64,000 bases of DNA, taken from NCBI RefSeq assembly GCF_000350225.1, contig NW_005179042.1:1-64000 (forward strand), given 5' to 3'. Source of the DNA: Chondrus crispus (lineage: Eukaryota > Rhodophyta > Florideophyceae > Gigartinales > Gigartinaceae). How positions within the stretch are numbered: position 1 is the first letter of the stretch; each line of letters starts with the position of its first letter. The translations under genes were made by a program, and so were the position numbers. Below are positions 53,862 through 64,000 of the stretch, piece by piece. The notes beneath the pieces are model-generated. The model did no database searches. It had not been told where the DNA came from and saw only the letters and a list, made by a program, of their open reading frames with translations.

Positions 53862-56800
53862 GCTTCGTTTCGAGACAGTAACCGGACAGTAAATATTCTG
53901 AGGCTGTTTTTCCCAAGGATACCACTCCTCAAGGACTCCATTGAAAACAATCGTGTCATTCCGGGCGGCCAGATGAAGATGAAGCGTATGCGACGTGTTG
54001 CCGCGCCTTGAGCATATATGCAGCGTACAGTATGGAAACTGTGCGAATCTACAGTATTCTTGTGATTTCCCTCTGCGGAAAGGGCAGGAAGATGATAACC
54101 GCCTGCTTAGTAGCATGTTAGTGAGGCACGTTTGCGTTACAAAATACGACGCCATGACGTAATGGATAAGTAAAAGTACAAAAAGTGTTTTGATAGGGAG
54201 TCGGGAACACTGCTGTACCACGCTGTACGGTGTGAAACCCTGGTACTGGATGTCTTCACGGCTTTTGCAACTTCTGGCAAAAGCATTGCGTCGCCTCAAA
54301 TTCTCCACACACCTGCGTGTCACTGGCTTGTGTGCTAGCCTGCGCGTCTTTGTCGTGCAGCTAGGAAGTGGGGTAAGGCCGGTAGGGCCGTTGTAGAGTG
54401 ATGCTGTGCGGTAGCATGCCCCTCTTTACTATGTGTCGTAAGAGAAGGAGACTATATACTAATCTCTCGTAAAGGGATTCAGAACACGAGTGGAGGCAAC
54501 GAGTGCTGGAGAGCGATATATGCCATGAAAGAGGTGCAAAATGCAATTGTAGCTAAAGTTGCAGCTGTGCATGACACGAAAGAAATGCAAGCTCGAATGC
54601 TCTCGGAGCGACGGAATGATCCCCGAGTTGCCATATTTGGCTCCACGCCATATTTGGCTACAGCTTGTCTCCTCCCAGATACGCACATTACCAGGGATAC
54701 TATACGGCCCTTCTCACGGCCACGTCCCGCACCAAGAGTTCACGCTCTCAAAAGGGCCGCACTCAGATTACGGTAGATCCAGATGCAGCATTGAAGCTGC
54801 AAACGAGTCAATGGCCGATTGCCTCGTGACCATCGCCTCCGCGGCCCAACTTCTATCATGATGGACAACCGGCATGCGTGCGTATGGGATCCCCTTAGCT
54901 CTTGATCCTTGCCACGTCATGTGGTACGTACTGTACAGTACTTAGGTTACGTACGTACCACATACGTAACCTAAGGGTACAGTAGAGTGATGTCGTACAA
55001 TGCTGTACGCTGAGAGCGTTTTTGGACCTTCACCCACATGACGGCGGCTGGGACGGACAGGGAGGTGAGCGAGGGGGTGCACTGTGCCACGGACCAGCGC
55101 GGTTATTTTGCACCTGCATGCGAGGCTACCGGACATGACAACCGTCGGAGTAACTCCAATGTGGTGGGGGGGGGGGGGGGGGGGGGGGGCTTCAGAGCTC
55201 GCGACGGCGGATCGTAGCGGCACGAGCACAGGACAGAGGTCGCGCCTGTTGCCGAGTTCTAAGAAAGAAGTGCTTGCGTACCCCCGCCATGTACCAGTTC
55301 GGGTCGGGGGACCGTTCGGGTCGGGGGATTTGAACTCGTACATGGCAGGGGTAGCATGTAGAAGGTTCGAGGAGGGCAGCAAGGTTGTTTCTGGATACAG
55401 CAAATTGAGCGCAATTGGAAAGAGATTGTGGGATGCGGTGCTTTGAAGAACGGTTGCCGGCCTCCTGCGCATGGACAGTCCAGTAACGTACCCTTTGGAA
55501 CTGCACAGGCTGTTCAGTAAAGACAGTACAAAGGGCCGAGTGTTTCGGCAATTTCTTTACTCTGCAAAAATGTGCTTGCGTAAACCCTCTGTCCTTTTGA
55601 GCGAATGTTATCTCATAGAACGTCCAGATGTCACGCTTGGACTGGATAGTGCGTGTCCGCACTGTGAAACGGCATACGTGCGAGGATGGCGGTTGCTACA
55701 TAGGATCATACACGCAAATGGCGTAGCTCGCGCGTTGTTAGAGACGGCATCGTGACGGTTCCATATTGTGATAACGACTGAGCAAAAGGGGAGGTGCCGC
55801 TGGCCAACGACATGAGGGAGGAATGACTGAGAGTCATAATATGACTGATTCCTTCCTATTGTGAAGGATTCTTTCCTATTATGAAGGAATCACCACACCA
55901 GTGTTACGACAGGCGATCTTGTCTCATACTGTACTGTACTGTTTCGACAGAGTTACGTGTGCGCGTGGCGACGTGTGCGCGTGGCGACGTGTGCAGCGCG
56001 TCCTACGAGCGGATACCGAGCGCCGGCACAAATGCGGATGGAACCGAAAGGGAGGATTGCGCCGCCTGCGAGGGCGCGGGGGATCCGCATCGTGCCGCTG
56101 TCGGTTGCCGAAGGAAAAGAAGGCGCCTGGAGACCGTCGGGGGTGGCCAGGCTGTACGCGGGAAGATGGACTTGGGAGGGGTCGGAGCGAAAGAAGCGCA
56201 ATGCGCGGGGGGGACTGGAGGGGATTTGGGGAGACAGGAATGGCTCCAACAGGGGGTAAATTGAATATTTAAAAATCTAACGTACTTGTTTTCGGCAACA
56301 ACACCTTGCAGAACGTCGGGATGGCGACTTTTCATACACAGAAAAATTAAAAAATGCAATGAAGATTCGGTACTCTCCTTGTAGTTCCCTTTTTAAACTG
56401 GCGTTTAGAGTTTCTAAAGGTTTCTAAGTTATTTTACATGCAGTTTTAAGTTAAAACTTTTAACACCTTAAAAGGTGATTTAAAAAAGCTCCTTTTCCAG
56501 ACACATCTAAAAACCGACAAGGAAGAACATGCAATTATCACAAAGTTCTTTCTGGCCCTCAGGCAGAAGTCAAGTACGGTGGCGGGGGTATATTTTTCCT
56601 TCTTGTCGAGAAAGCGCAAATCGAAAAAAAAAGTTGAAAAGTGTGCACAATTGGGAGCAACAGTCCGATTGACACTGGGGGTTAAAGGCCCGCCAGACAC
56701 ATTTGAAATAAACGCTTGTGGTACTCAACTCTGGATAGATCAAATCTCTTAGAAGAAAGTTTGCGCCTCGGCACAAATATAGACGCTGCTTCACGCACGA

Positions 56801-57277
56801 CGTGACATCTACCGTTTCGATAGAACATGTGTATTCCATGTGCCTGTACCCTAATAAGCAATTCAGACATTTTCTACGATTGAAAGGACACAAGCCGTGT
56901 CGCTGAGCCCCGCTTATATATTGCCAAAATTTATGAAACTTACCCTTTTCTTGAAATTTCCTTAACAGGTTAACCGCCAAGTACCCTTCCCGGAAAGGTC
57001 AATTCTGGACAATGGTCAATTCCGGACAAAATTAAACCCGCGTCCAGTGAACCATCACCAGTGAATGCAAGGGCCACAAAACATAGCCAAAGGGCAGACA
57101 ACAGCAAGCACAGTGCGCCGGTAGCTTTCAAAATCAGAAAAGGCGGGATCCCTGAGCGTGACGTAGATTCAAAGTCGCGAGGGCGGTGCATTTATAGAGG
57201 TCTCCGTCAATGACAATTAGGGATAGCATCTTATATAGTCTTTTACAGTCGCCAAGTCACCTTTTGGCCACACCGCA
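53862..57277. other. Intergenic region, no convincing gene
   Basis: Small frames (for example 55471-55755, 94 codons) show no known motif. Features seen: a hairpin at 54941-54975 (CTTAGGTTACGTA and inverse), a run of about 24 G at 55166-55189, a second copy of the dispersed repeat at 55783-55895 with a GATTCCTTCCTATT hairpin, a GTGCGCGTGGCGACGT tandem at 55955-55995, and GGTCAATTC-GGACAA twice at 56998-57030. Confidence 0.5.
55783..55895 (+). repeat. Dispersed repeat, copy 2
   Basis: Same blocks as 43108-43200 with an extra hairpin of GATTCCTTCCTATT and TATTATGAAGGAATC. Confidence 0.65.
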
Positions 57278-57774
57278 ATGGCATTCTCAATGAGACAGCA
57301 AACAAAACGGATCAAAAGGCAGAATGAGAAGGCTTCGAAGCGCATGAAGAGCAAAGCTGCCGCAGTGCAGCTTTTGAGAGACACAACCATGTCGTTGCGT
57401 GCCATATCGAAAGCGACAGGTTTGAGTAAGTCAGTTGTTGGGGAACTTAAAGAGCTGGTCCGGAGATCAGATTCTGAAATTATCAACTACCAGGAGACAG
57501 ATATGAAAATGTCACAACCAGGGAGACGGACGGTTCTGACAGAGGATGAGGAAAAAATGATAGCACAGCGCCTTGTTTTTGCTGCACAACGTGGATTTGC
57601 TGCCGATGTTGAAACATTAGGGACTATGATTGCTAAAATAGCTGCCGATGGCCGCGTGAATTGGAAGAATGGCATCCCTAGGTACGGTGCAGTGCGATCT
57701 TTTAGATCACGTCATCGAGAACTAACATTTCGAAATTACGAATGCAAAGACAAGGCAAAGCTGAAAGAAGAATC
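57278..57774 (+). pseudogene. Tigger/CENP-B-like transposase N-terminal half
   Basis: From ATG 57278 (MAFSMRQQTKRIKRQ) a clean frame holds two helix-turn-helix units: a psq-type one (TTMSLRAISKATGLSKSVVGELKELV) within the first 60 residues, and a CENP-B-type one (LTEDEEKMIAQRLV, then GRVNWKNGIPRYGAVRSFRSRHRELTFRN). The catalytic half is missing: the gypsy 3 LTR starts at 57775, and the last residues (VA-stop) come from the LTR. This is a transposase or a domesticated DNA-binding protein cut by a retroelement. Confidence 0.75.
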
Positions 57775-58472
57775 TGTAGCATAAACACCCCCAGACGACT
57801 GGAGGTGTATGCGCAGTTCGACCTGTAGACCCCGGATCGGAGAAGGGGTGAAGCGGGCCAACCAGCTACGGAACCGGGCTCGGGCCCGGGTAGCGGTGGT
57901 AGAGCGGGAGCGAGCAGGGACGCGCGCACGCACGAGCGGATCGACGCCTCGACGCCCCGGAGCAGCACTGGGTGACGCACCAGTGCTGACGGGCGGAGGC
58001 GGTTCCGTGCTCGCTCGCGTGCTGCGCGTCCACTCCGGCTCGGCTCCGACTAAACGCGCGCGAAGAGCGAAGGCGACGTTTAGAATAAGCTGGGTGGACT
58101 GACCTTGGCGGTCGGTTGAGGACCAGCCCGTGCTTGTCCCCTTCCGCCGCCGTCGGTCCGCTCCATATTTAATATACAAAACACTCTATCATAACACTAC
58201 AGTACCGAGGTACTGTAGTGGGCTACTGTAGTGCAGGTCGGCCTGCACTGTAATACTGTCAGCTATGTCGAGGCTGACAGTACACGTATCACTCGTGGTG
58301 CGTGCGCGCTTCGTTCGCGCGGTACAAGGGTGCACGTGTATGCGCAAGTCCCTTGTCCCCGTGGTGTACACGTGGACACGCGCGGTTGTACTGTAGAGCT
58401 CGACGCTCTACAGTAGCTGATCTAGTTCTTGATCTAATCTAATTTAAACCCCCAGGGGGGGGTTATACTACA
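57775..58472 (-). repeat. 3' LTR of gypsy 3
   Basis: 698 bp; on minus TGTAGTATAACC...TTTATGCTACA, with TG...CA ends. Many hairpins (CTACAGTACC, GAGCGTCGAGCTC, ACACGTG). Confidence 0.88.
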
Positions 58473-58490
58473 CCGCCCCCCCCTCAAGGC
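58473..58490 (-). promoter_or_regulatory. Polypurine tract of gypsy 3
   Basis: On minus CCTTGAGGGGGGGGGCGG lies directly before the LTR start, which orients the element. Confidence 0.7.
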
Positions 58491-58532
58491 TGAACGTCCG
58501 CGGTCAGTGCTCTCGGGCTTGTAGAGGCGACC

Positions 58533-61001
58533 ATGTCGGATCCCCCCCTTGCAGTCCTAGACTTGACCAGGATTCCACCTGACCCGTCCCCCTCATCGCG
58601 CGTATTCCACCTCTCCGCTATCCACACGGCCGCGCTCTCCCTGCCCTGCTCTCTCCCTCGCCGCCCCCTCGCTCCCTCGCGAGTGGGGGCTTCTCGTTCC
58701 TTTCTTTCTGGCCCTGGCCATTCTCGCCACACCACTGTGGTTGTCCCCCTGTTCGTGGGGTGTCTCGCCGTCCGGGTCGGTATGCCGACCTCCATCGAAG
58801 GTCCTACCTCCGCCCCCGTTGCCGCCGTACCGGAGCCTTCGCGCTCCTCGCCGCCTCCCTCTAGGGCCCCTGGTCCCTGCCGGCCGACCGTCGCTGGCTT
58901 CGTGCCCCCAGAGGGGCGTATCACGAGGCAACCCGGCGCGGTCGTGCGCCCGTGGTCCACAGATCAGCCGTTCCAGAGGGTTCGCGGCTCCCGTGAGTCG
59001 ACGTCGTCCGTCGAGATCGTTCCCGCCTCATGCAGTCGACCTGCCATCTCGTTGTCGCCTTCTGTTGACGAACCAGTGACGCAGCGAGCCGGCTTGCTGC
59101 GTCAGGGGTCGGTGGGAGTGCAGTCGCCGCCGCCGCTTCGTACTGTACGGCCCGGCGAGGGCTCGGGTGGCACCCCGTCAGAGTGGTTCGGCGTCCCACT
59201 TGAACGATCGACGCCGCTCCCTCTCGACCGCTTGAAGTTCACCTGGTGTCGTTATGCCCGCTCGGGGGTTACCGTCGGGGAACTGCTAGCGCGTGAGACC
59301 CTCCGCCCGGACTTGCTACGTGTACGCAAGGTCTATGAGGCGGGTCGGGGGGAGGAAGCCTCCCTCGTGTTGGGGCGTCTCCTCGCGGAGGGGGACGGGG
59401 CGGCCTACCAGATCCCTACTGCGATCGTCGGCGATCGCACCTTTGCTTATAGCTTGGCCGAGGTAGAGTACGTTGATCGAATGGCGGATTACCTTATTAA
59501 CCGTGGGTCGTCGCCCTCTCGTGAGTTCGTCCTGTCCATGGTCGCGGGACTGTACGTAAGCCCCCGTCCCTTCGCCTACTCAAAAACACGCGTCGCCTTG
59601 CAGAAGTCAGCTTGTTCGCTTATGAGGCTACACCGCGTGGCCATTGCTCCCCACGATTGGGCAGCCTATAGGCACTCCGGAGAAGCGGACGGCCGCGTCT
59701 TCCGGTCGGCCGTCTTCGAGGACGGTCTCTTTCCAAGCGATTTTCCGTTACTCCCCACCGTGGTAAGGGAGTCACTCCCCTCGTTGGGAGTGCATCCCCT
59801 ACTTCCGTACGTCTTAAAACACTTTGGGGTGGCGTGTACTGATCCGACCCACCCCGCACACGCCGCCCTGATGTACAACGTGGAGAGGGAATGGGCATGG
59901 GCACTCGGCAACGCTTTCATGAACGAAGTATCGATCCATGGCCGGGTGTTCGTCCAGCCCATCAGCGTATTAGCCCACCTGGGGAGGGTAGCGTGGGACC
60001 TTCCCAATGTCCCCCTACACCCGCTCGAGCGGAGTTCCCTACATGTACCTTGGACGTACGCCTTCGCCCTCGAGCTGATGCATCGAGCCTGTGATGCGGG
60101 GCCCCGTCACCTCCGTCACTGGACGGATTTCACCACTGGCGTACAGTCCTCGTTCCTGGCCTATGACCATCGATCCGACGCCTTCATGGCGCGGCCTACC
60201 GTCGCGCCACCCTCCACTAGGCCGTCGGGAGGCGGAGTCGGCTCGGCCTCACGACTGGCTCGAAAAAAACGTTACCGCGATCTAGACGGGGAGCCCCCGA
60301 CTTTCCCTTTTGCGGGTACGAACCCGCCATCCGGACTGTCGATGCCCGTGGGCAACCACCGCCGACCGGCGAGCCCTCAGGTTCCCCCAGTGCCTCCTCT
60401 TAACTCGGTCTCGACCCGTGCCGTCCCGAGCGGGGAAGCGCTACGTCGCCTGACGATCGAGCGGGCGGATATCCATGACATACCAATCTTACATCGCGCC
60501 CTCGGGGACGCGAGCGATCGTTCGTGGCCAGTGGAAAGGCTGCTGAGCACCCTTGCCAGCTGGTACTTGGCGCGGGGGGACGAGGCCCGGGGCATCGCCG
60601 CGCAGCGCGACTCACACATGTCCGAACTCTGCCACGTGCGCAGCGAGTTATCGAGGGTGCGTGAGGCAATGGCTACGCAGACCGGCGTACTCGAGCGGAC
60701 GACCGCTGATCGGGACCGGTACCGGGCCGAGCGGGACGCACTTCGTGCTCCCCAGGTGGCCCCTCCGTCCACTTCGCGCCCGGCCTTGCGAAATCCTTAC
60801 GAAGATCCGGGGCGTGAGGCCCCGGTGGTAGAGAGCGCTGCGACTCTCGAGGGCGGCGAGCCGCGCTGGACGCGTCACGACGAAGTGGCCATGCCTCCTC
60901 TCGAGGGGCTGGGCTCGGGGTTGCCGCGCCACCCAAGTTATTGCCCTCCGGGTCTCTATGGACCGGGTCCTACAGCGGCACCCAACGGCTCGAGCCGTTG
61001 A
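58533..61001 (+). CDS. Antisense frame of gypsy 3 (unknown 822-residue protein)
   Basis: A long intact frame on the strand opposite to the element, 60 bases inside the 3' LTR. ATG 58533 has a good context (GCGACCATGT). Residues 1-235 are Pro/Ser/Arg-rich and probably disordered. Residues ~240-550 look globular (FTWCRYARSG, VGDRTFAYSLAEVEYV, VEREWAWALGNAF, VPWTYAFALELMH, PRHLRHWTDF). A basic RLARKKRYRD could be a nuclear signal. Residues ~680-750 form a likely coiled coil (ELCHVRSELSRVREAM, TADRDRYRAERDAL). No known family recognised. The layout parallels the frame at 36161-37435, and VEREWAWALG/YERRMRNALG with the following PR-x(4-5)-W suggest distant homology. Transcription could start in the LTR on the antisense side; not shown by sequence. 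Confidence 0.7.
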   Translation: MSDPPLAVLDLTRIPPDPSPSSRVFHLSAIHTAALSLPCSLPRRPLAPSRVGASRSFLSGPGHSRHTTVVVPLFVGCLAVRVGMPTSIEGPTSAPVAAVPEPSRSSPPPSRAPGPCRPTVAGFVPPEGRITRQPGAVVRPWSTDQPFQRVRGSRESTSSVEIVPASCSRPAISLSPSVDEPVTQRAGLLRQGSVGVQSPPPLRTVRPGEGSGGTPSEWFGVPLERSTPLPLDRLKFTWCRYARSGVTVGELLARETLRPDLLRVRKVYEAGRGEEASLVLGRLLAEGDGAAYQIPTAIVGDRTFAYSLAEVEYVDRMADYLINRGSSPSREFVLSMVAGLYVSPRPFAYSKTRVALQKSACSLMRLHRVAIAPHDWAAYRHSGEADGRVFRSAVFEDGLFPSDFPLLPTVVRESLPSLGVHPLLPYVLKHFGVACTDPTHPAHAALMYNVEREWAWALGNAFMNEVSIHGRVFVQPISVLAHLGRVAWDLPNVPLHPLERSSLHVPWTYAFALELMHRACDAGPRHLRHWTDFTTGVQSSFLAYDHRSDAFMARPTVAPPSTRPSGGGVGSASRLARKKRYRDLDGEPPTFPFAGTNPPSGLSMPVGNHRRPASPQVPPVPPLNSVSTRAVPSGEALRRLTIERADIHDIPILHRALGDASDRSWPVERLLSTLASWYLARGDEARGIAAQRDSHMSELCHVRSELSRVREAMATQTGVLERTTADRDRYRAERDALRAPQVAPPSTSRPALRNPYEDPGREAPVVESAATLEGGEPRWTRHDEVAMPPLEGLGSGLPRHPSYCPPGLYGPGPTAAPNGSSR

Positions 61002-64000
61002 GTTCACGGGCGTCACGTCACCTTGACCTTCCATCCGCATAAAGCCAGTCCCCTTTCTGTTGTGGTTCCCTCGCTTGCCATCCTCTTCCCTTCACCGCGC
61101 GCCGATACTCTTTTCCGGGTCCCACCTCGAGGTGGGTCAAGAGGGAGGAAGACATTCCGCCTCGAATCGGAGAGTGTCCTCGCGTGGGGTATCCATTTCG
61201 CTTGACATTCGGTCGTGGGGGAGTTTAGACGATGGCGGCGCCAACCTATTCCCGGTTTCCCCGTTACTGAGGTTCGTGACGGGTCGAATCCCTCGTTTCG
61301 CGTGAGATCCAATCCCCCCAGCACCGTGGTAGTCACCGACGTAGTCTCTCCTTTTCTCTCGCCCCAATTCGTTATCCGTCGTACTAAGTCATACGGAACT
61401 CCAATCATTCCTCGAGGTCGGCTCTCTTCGCGACCTTCGCCGAGCGGTCATTCGTCGACTGCTCGTCCCGAAGCGTCACTTGCTCTAGCGTGTACGGGCG
61501 TCCGCTGGCCTCGACCGTAGGCTACCCGTCGCCAATTCGTGCGGCGGGGCCCGGCATTTCAACTTCCCTTGGCTCGCCTCTGCCGCCGACTCGGGGACCT
61601 CACTCTCACCTCGGGTGTATCTTCGGGAAGGGTTCGGTTCCTTCCCCGCGTTTGGTGGGGCCTCCCGCGTCGTGGTGACATGCCGCTGCCTGCAATCTTC
61701 CCTCTATGTCGTTTTCGGCTACGTCGTCCGATACGGGTCGGTACCGTTCTACTCGGCGGAGGGGTCGACTGGTCCTTCAGCCGGCATCCTACGCCGGTAC
61801 GATGGGGTCATGGGGAGCCGTCTCCGGTCGCCGCCCTCAGCGGAGGTAGTCGGGGGAGGCCGACGCCGGTCCTCCATATTACCCCTGGTGTCCTGGCCGT
61901 GTTCGGCGCGCGAGGAGTTCGACGGCCCTATTTCCCCATGTATCTTGCGCGTCGTTCTGTTGCCGGTCGGGTGTTGTTCCCCGCGGCGTCCGTCTTGTTG
62001 GGGTCTCGCCATCCCCTTGCGTCGCGAATGCCCTATAGTGAGGGCGTCGGTCTAATTCCGGCCGGCAGATGGAATCGCAGGGGGTACCTGCGGACCGCGT
62101 GTACCAGTCGGCTGGTACACTCTGTACCTTCGATCCGCAGCGCAGTCTGGGCGTCCCTCGCGCGTCTTACACGACGCGCGCGCCTGCAAGTCATGCACGT
62201 GCATTGTCTTCAGTGAAATTTCGCACTTTCCCAATTTTTCTTCCTTTTTAGGTTCGGGCGGTGGCGGTTTGTTTGAACCGCGACCCGCAGATATAAGCTG
62301 ACCTCGGGGGTAACCTGGGGGTTTCGTTCTCCAGGCCTTTTGCACTTTTTGTAATCTCCCGTGATGATTACTTCTCCCGTATCGTGGGAGGTTGTCCCTT
62401 TCGTCTTGGGGTCTTCGTTACAGTAGAGATCCCCGAAGCGTATGCCGAGGCGTTCGTTCGTCGTTCGACATTAACCGCCCCCTCGCCCCAGAGATCGGCT
62501 GTGAGGGTGCTCGCCGTCGCCCACCACGCGCCCCTTGGAAGTGCGGTGGGGCCGTGCCAACGCGGGGTCATCCCTCCCCGGCGATCTGTTAAGCGCGATT
62601 TCGACGCCGCGGGAATGAGTGAAGGGGGCGTGCAATCGGGAAAAGCGATCAGGGACGGGTGAAGTCGTTCCCGCAACACTCCCGTTTCGCTCTCGCGTTC
62701 GTCACGCGAGCTTGCGGACCCGAATGAGGACGTTGTCTGGGACGACCTTCAGCGCTCGTACGATGCCGGACGGAGAGTTCGCTAGGGTAAGGGTCATGCA
62801 GTGTCGAACACGTCGCGTTGCGGTAGCCTCTTTCCGGATGCTAAGCCGTTCCTTGGACGCTATGCCCCGGCTCGTTATTGCCGTCTGCGGCCTTCCTCTT
62901 CCTACGTCGTGTACTTGGCTCGCCACTCTGAAGCAGTGAGCCGTGTCCCTCGGCAGGACGCTATTCGAGGCGTCCCCCTCCCCACGACATACTGTTCGTC
63001 CAGTAGGTGAGTTCCCTCTCCTCCGAAGTGACGGTCTCTAGGCCGGTGCCCGGGCTCGGCGTAGTCTTCAGCGTGTCCGTCCACACTTCTTGCGGCGCTG
63101 TTCGCGACGCGCCGGCAATTCCGTGCGCGGGAGGCGGAGTGTCTCTGCCCTCTCGACGAGGCTGCGCCTCAGGTCTTGCCTCTCGGCCCGTCGTGCCGGA
63201 CGCGACCAGGCCCCCGTGCGCGCGAAAAATCAATGAGAACGCGTGCGTCGCAGCAGAGTTGTTAGTAGCGTCGACAGTCGTGGGTTCGCGTACCCCGGCG
63301 CCCTACGTCTTTGGGGCAGAGTTTCAGAGAGGGAAGAGCCGTTCGGACGGCTTGGCGCGCGCGCGCCAAGATTTCGAGGCGCCCGCTCCGTGCGGGCGTG
63401 CGCCCGATCTCACGCCCGAATACCTCTTCGGCCAAGGGGGGGGGCGGACGTGTGTACCTCCGGGGCGTTTGTTCCTTGTACTCCTGGGCAGCGTCGTCCG
63501 GTGTCCTTGTTGCCTGCCGTATGGCGTACAGTACTCGTACATTCCATGCACGCGCGGGTGTATTTTCTCCGCTTAATTCTCTCAAATAATTTCAGGGGGT
63601 GGTGGCGGTTGTGATTTGGGGATGACGCCAGCGGCGTCCCGCGTGTCTCCGGCGACGCTCGTGTGCGGCGTTCTCATTCCCCCTATTTTTCCTCAGTACA
63701 GTATGGGGCATGCGTCGGCGGTGGGTTCGCAGTGTCTCGCGTTCGTGCGCAGGTGTCGGTGTCTGTCCCCTCGGATCGCTCTCGCTTGTCCGCTCTTCGT
63801 CTACCGTCTTGGCGCGTGGTATGATCAACTCCACTTCCGTCGCGGAGTCTCCGTTCGCGCATTACGCGCGCTCCTTGGGGCACCGACCCTAGCGACGGTA
63901 CACGGGTCCCTTTTATCGCCGGGTTAACTTCCCCGCGGCGTATTGAGGGCGGTATATTAACTGTGGGTCTCCTGCGGCCTGTTGACGTTCGCTACGGGTT
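61002..64000. other. Gypsy 3 interior without a recognised gene
   Basis: About 3 kb of GC-rich sequence. Plus frames such as 61539-62216 and 63007-63576 lack known motifs and compete with frames on the other strand. No reverse transcriptase, integrase or chromodomain motif is found on minus. It corresponds in position to the pol-to-antisense spacer of gypsy 1 but is at least twice as long. Confidence 0.5.

Larger units (their letters stand above)
57775..64000 (-). mobile_element. Ty3/gypsy-type element 3, 3' part (continues past the window)
   Basis: The element lies on minus with its 3' LTR at 57775-58472. The LTR is of the gypsy 2 family (shared terminal hairpin, CTCCATATTTAATATAC block, CTGACAGTACACG). 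Next to it on the inside is a polypurine tract. The interior 58473-64000 has no pol yet; the first frame met is an antisense one. The other LTR is outside the window, so no target duplication can be checked. Confidence 0.8.

Noticed and set aside
55881..56359. Overlapping frames of 98-127 codons in a GC-rich stretch
   Set aside because: Open in three or more frames at once because of base composition; no motif.

Overview
The window is a repeat-rich piece of a eukaryotic nuclear genome. Nothing in it looks bacterial. It holds LTR retrotransposons of the Ty1/copia and Ty3/gypsy (chromovirus) types, DNA transposons of the pogo/Tigger and PIF/Harbinger types, foldback elements, and two intact-looking intronless membrane-protein genes. 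A compact, intron-poor, retroelement-loaded genome of this composition would suit a red alga such as a florideophyte (for example Chondrus); that is an inference and no rRNA, tRNA or organellar gene is present to test it.

Layout. Bases 145-13814 and 22556-42549 are two arms of a large inverted duplication. Without later insertions each arm is about 3.65 kb: a dead Tigger-like transposase, a short flank, one gypsy LTR and the start of a gypsy gag. Arm A was later hit by a copia element with 130-bp LTRs (2265-7208) and by a PIF/Harbinger element (7552-12617, inside the LTR). Arm B was hit by a second copia element (26038-42370), whose gag was then split by an 11.4-kb chromovirus (27069-38488). 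Target-site duplications mark each insertion. Between the arms (13815-22555) lie related gypsy gag remnants, tandem and head-to-head LTR pieces, a gag fragment of a further gypsy-like element with a doubled primer-binding site, and a broken DDE_Tnp_4 transposase.

From 42550 to 57774 the sequence is less crowded. Two paralogous 457-residue proteins with three predicted membrane segments (43772-45145 and 52488-53861) flank a broken GC3-rich gene, Tigger-derived scraps, an inverted repeat with ~0.9-kb arms (48516-49444 and 51406-52313) and several hairpin elements. At 57775 a third gypsy element on the minus strand begins with its 3' LTR, inserted in a Tigger-type DNA-binding domain; its interior runs to the end of the window.

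Most notable: (1) both gypsy elements whose 3' ends are visible carry a long reading frame in antisense to the element, next to the 3' LTR (424-511 and 822 residues), with weak similarity to each other; (2) a cloning-vector polylinker plus BstXI adaptor appears to lie inside one of these frames at 36174-36201, so the assembly there is suspect; (3) the copia elements have primer-binding sites that match the anticodon region of initiator tRNA-Met (half-tRNA priming), whereas every gypsy-type element shares a site that fits the 3' end of tRNA-Tyr.
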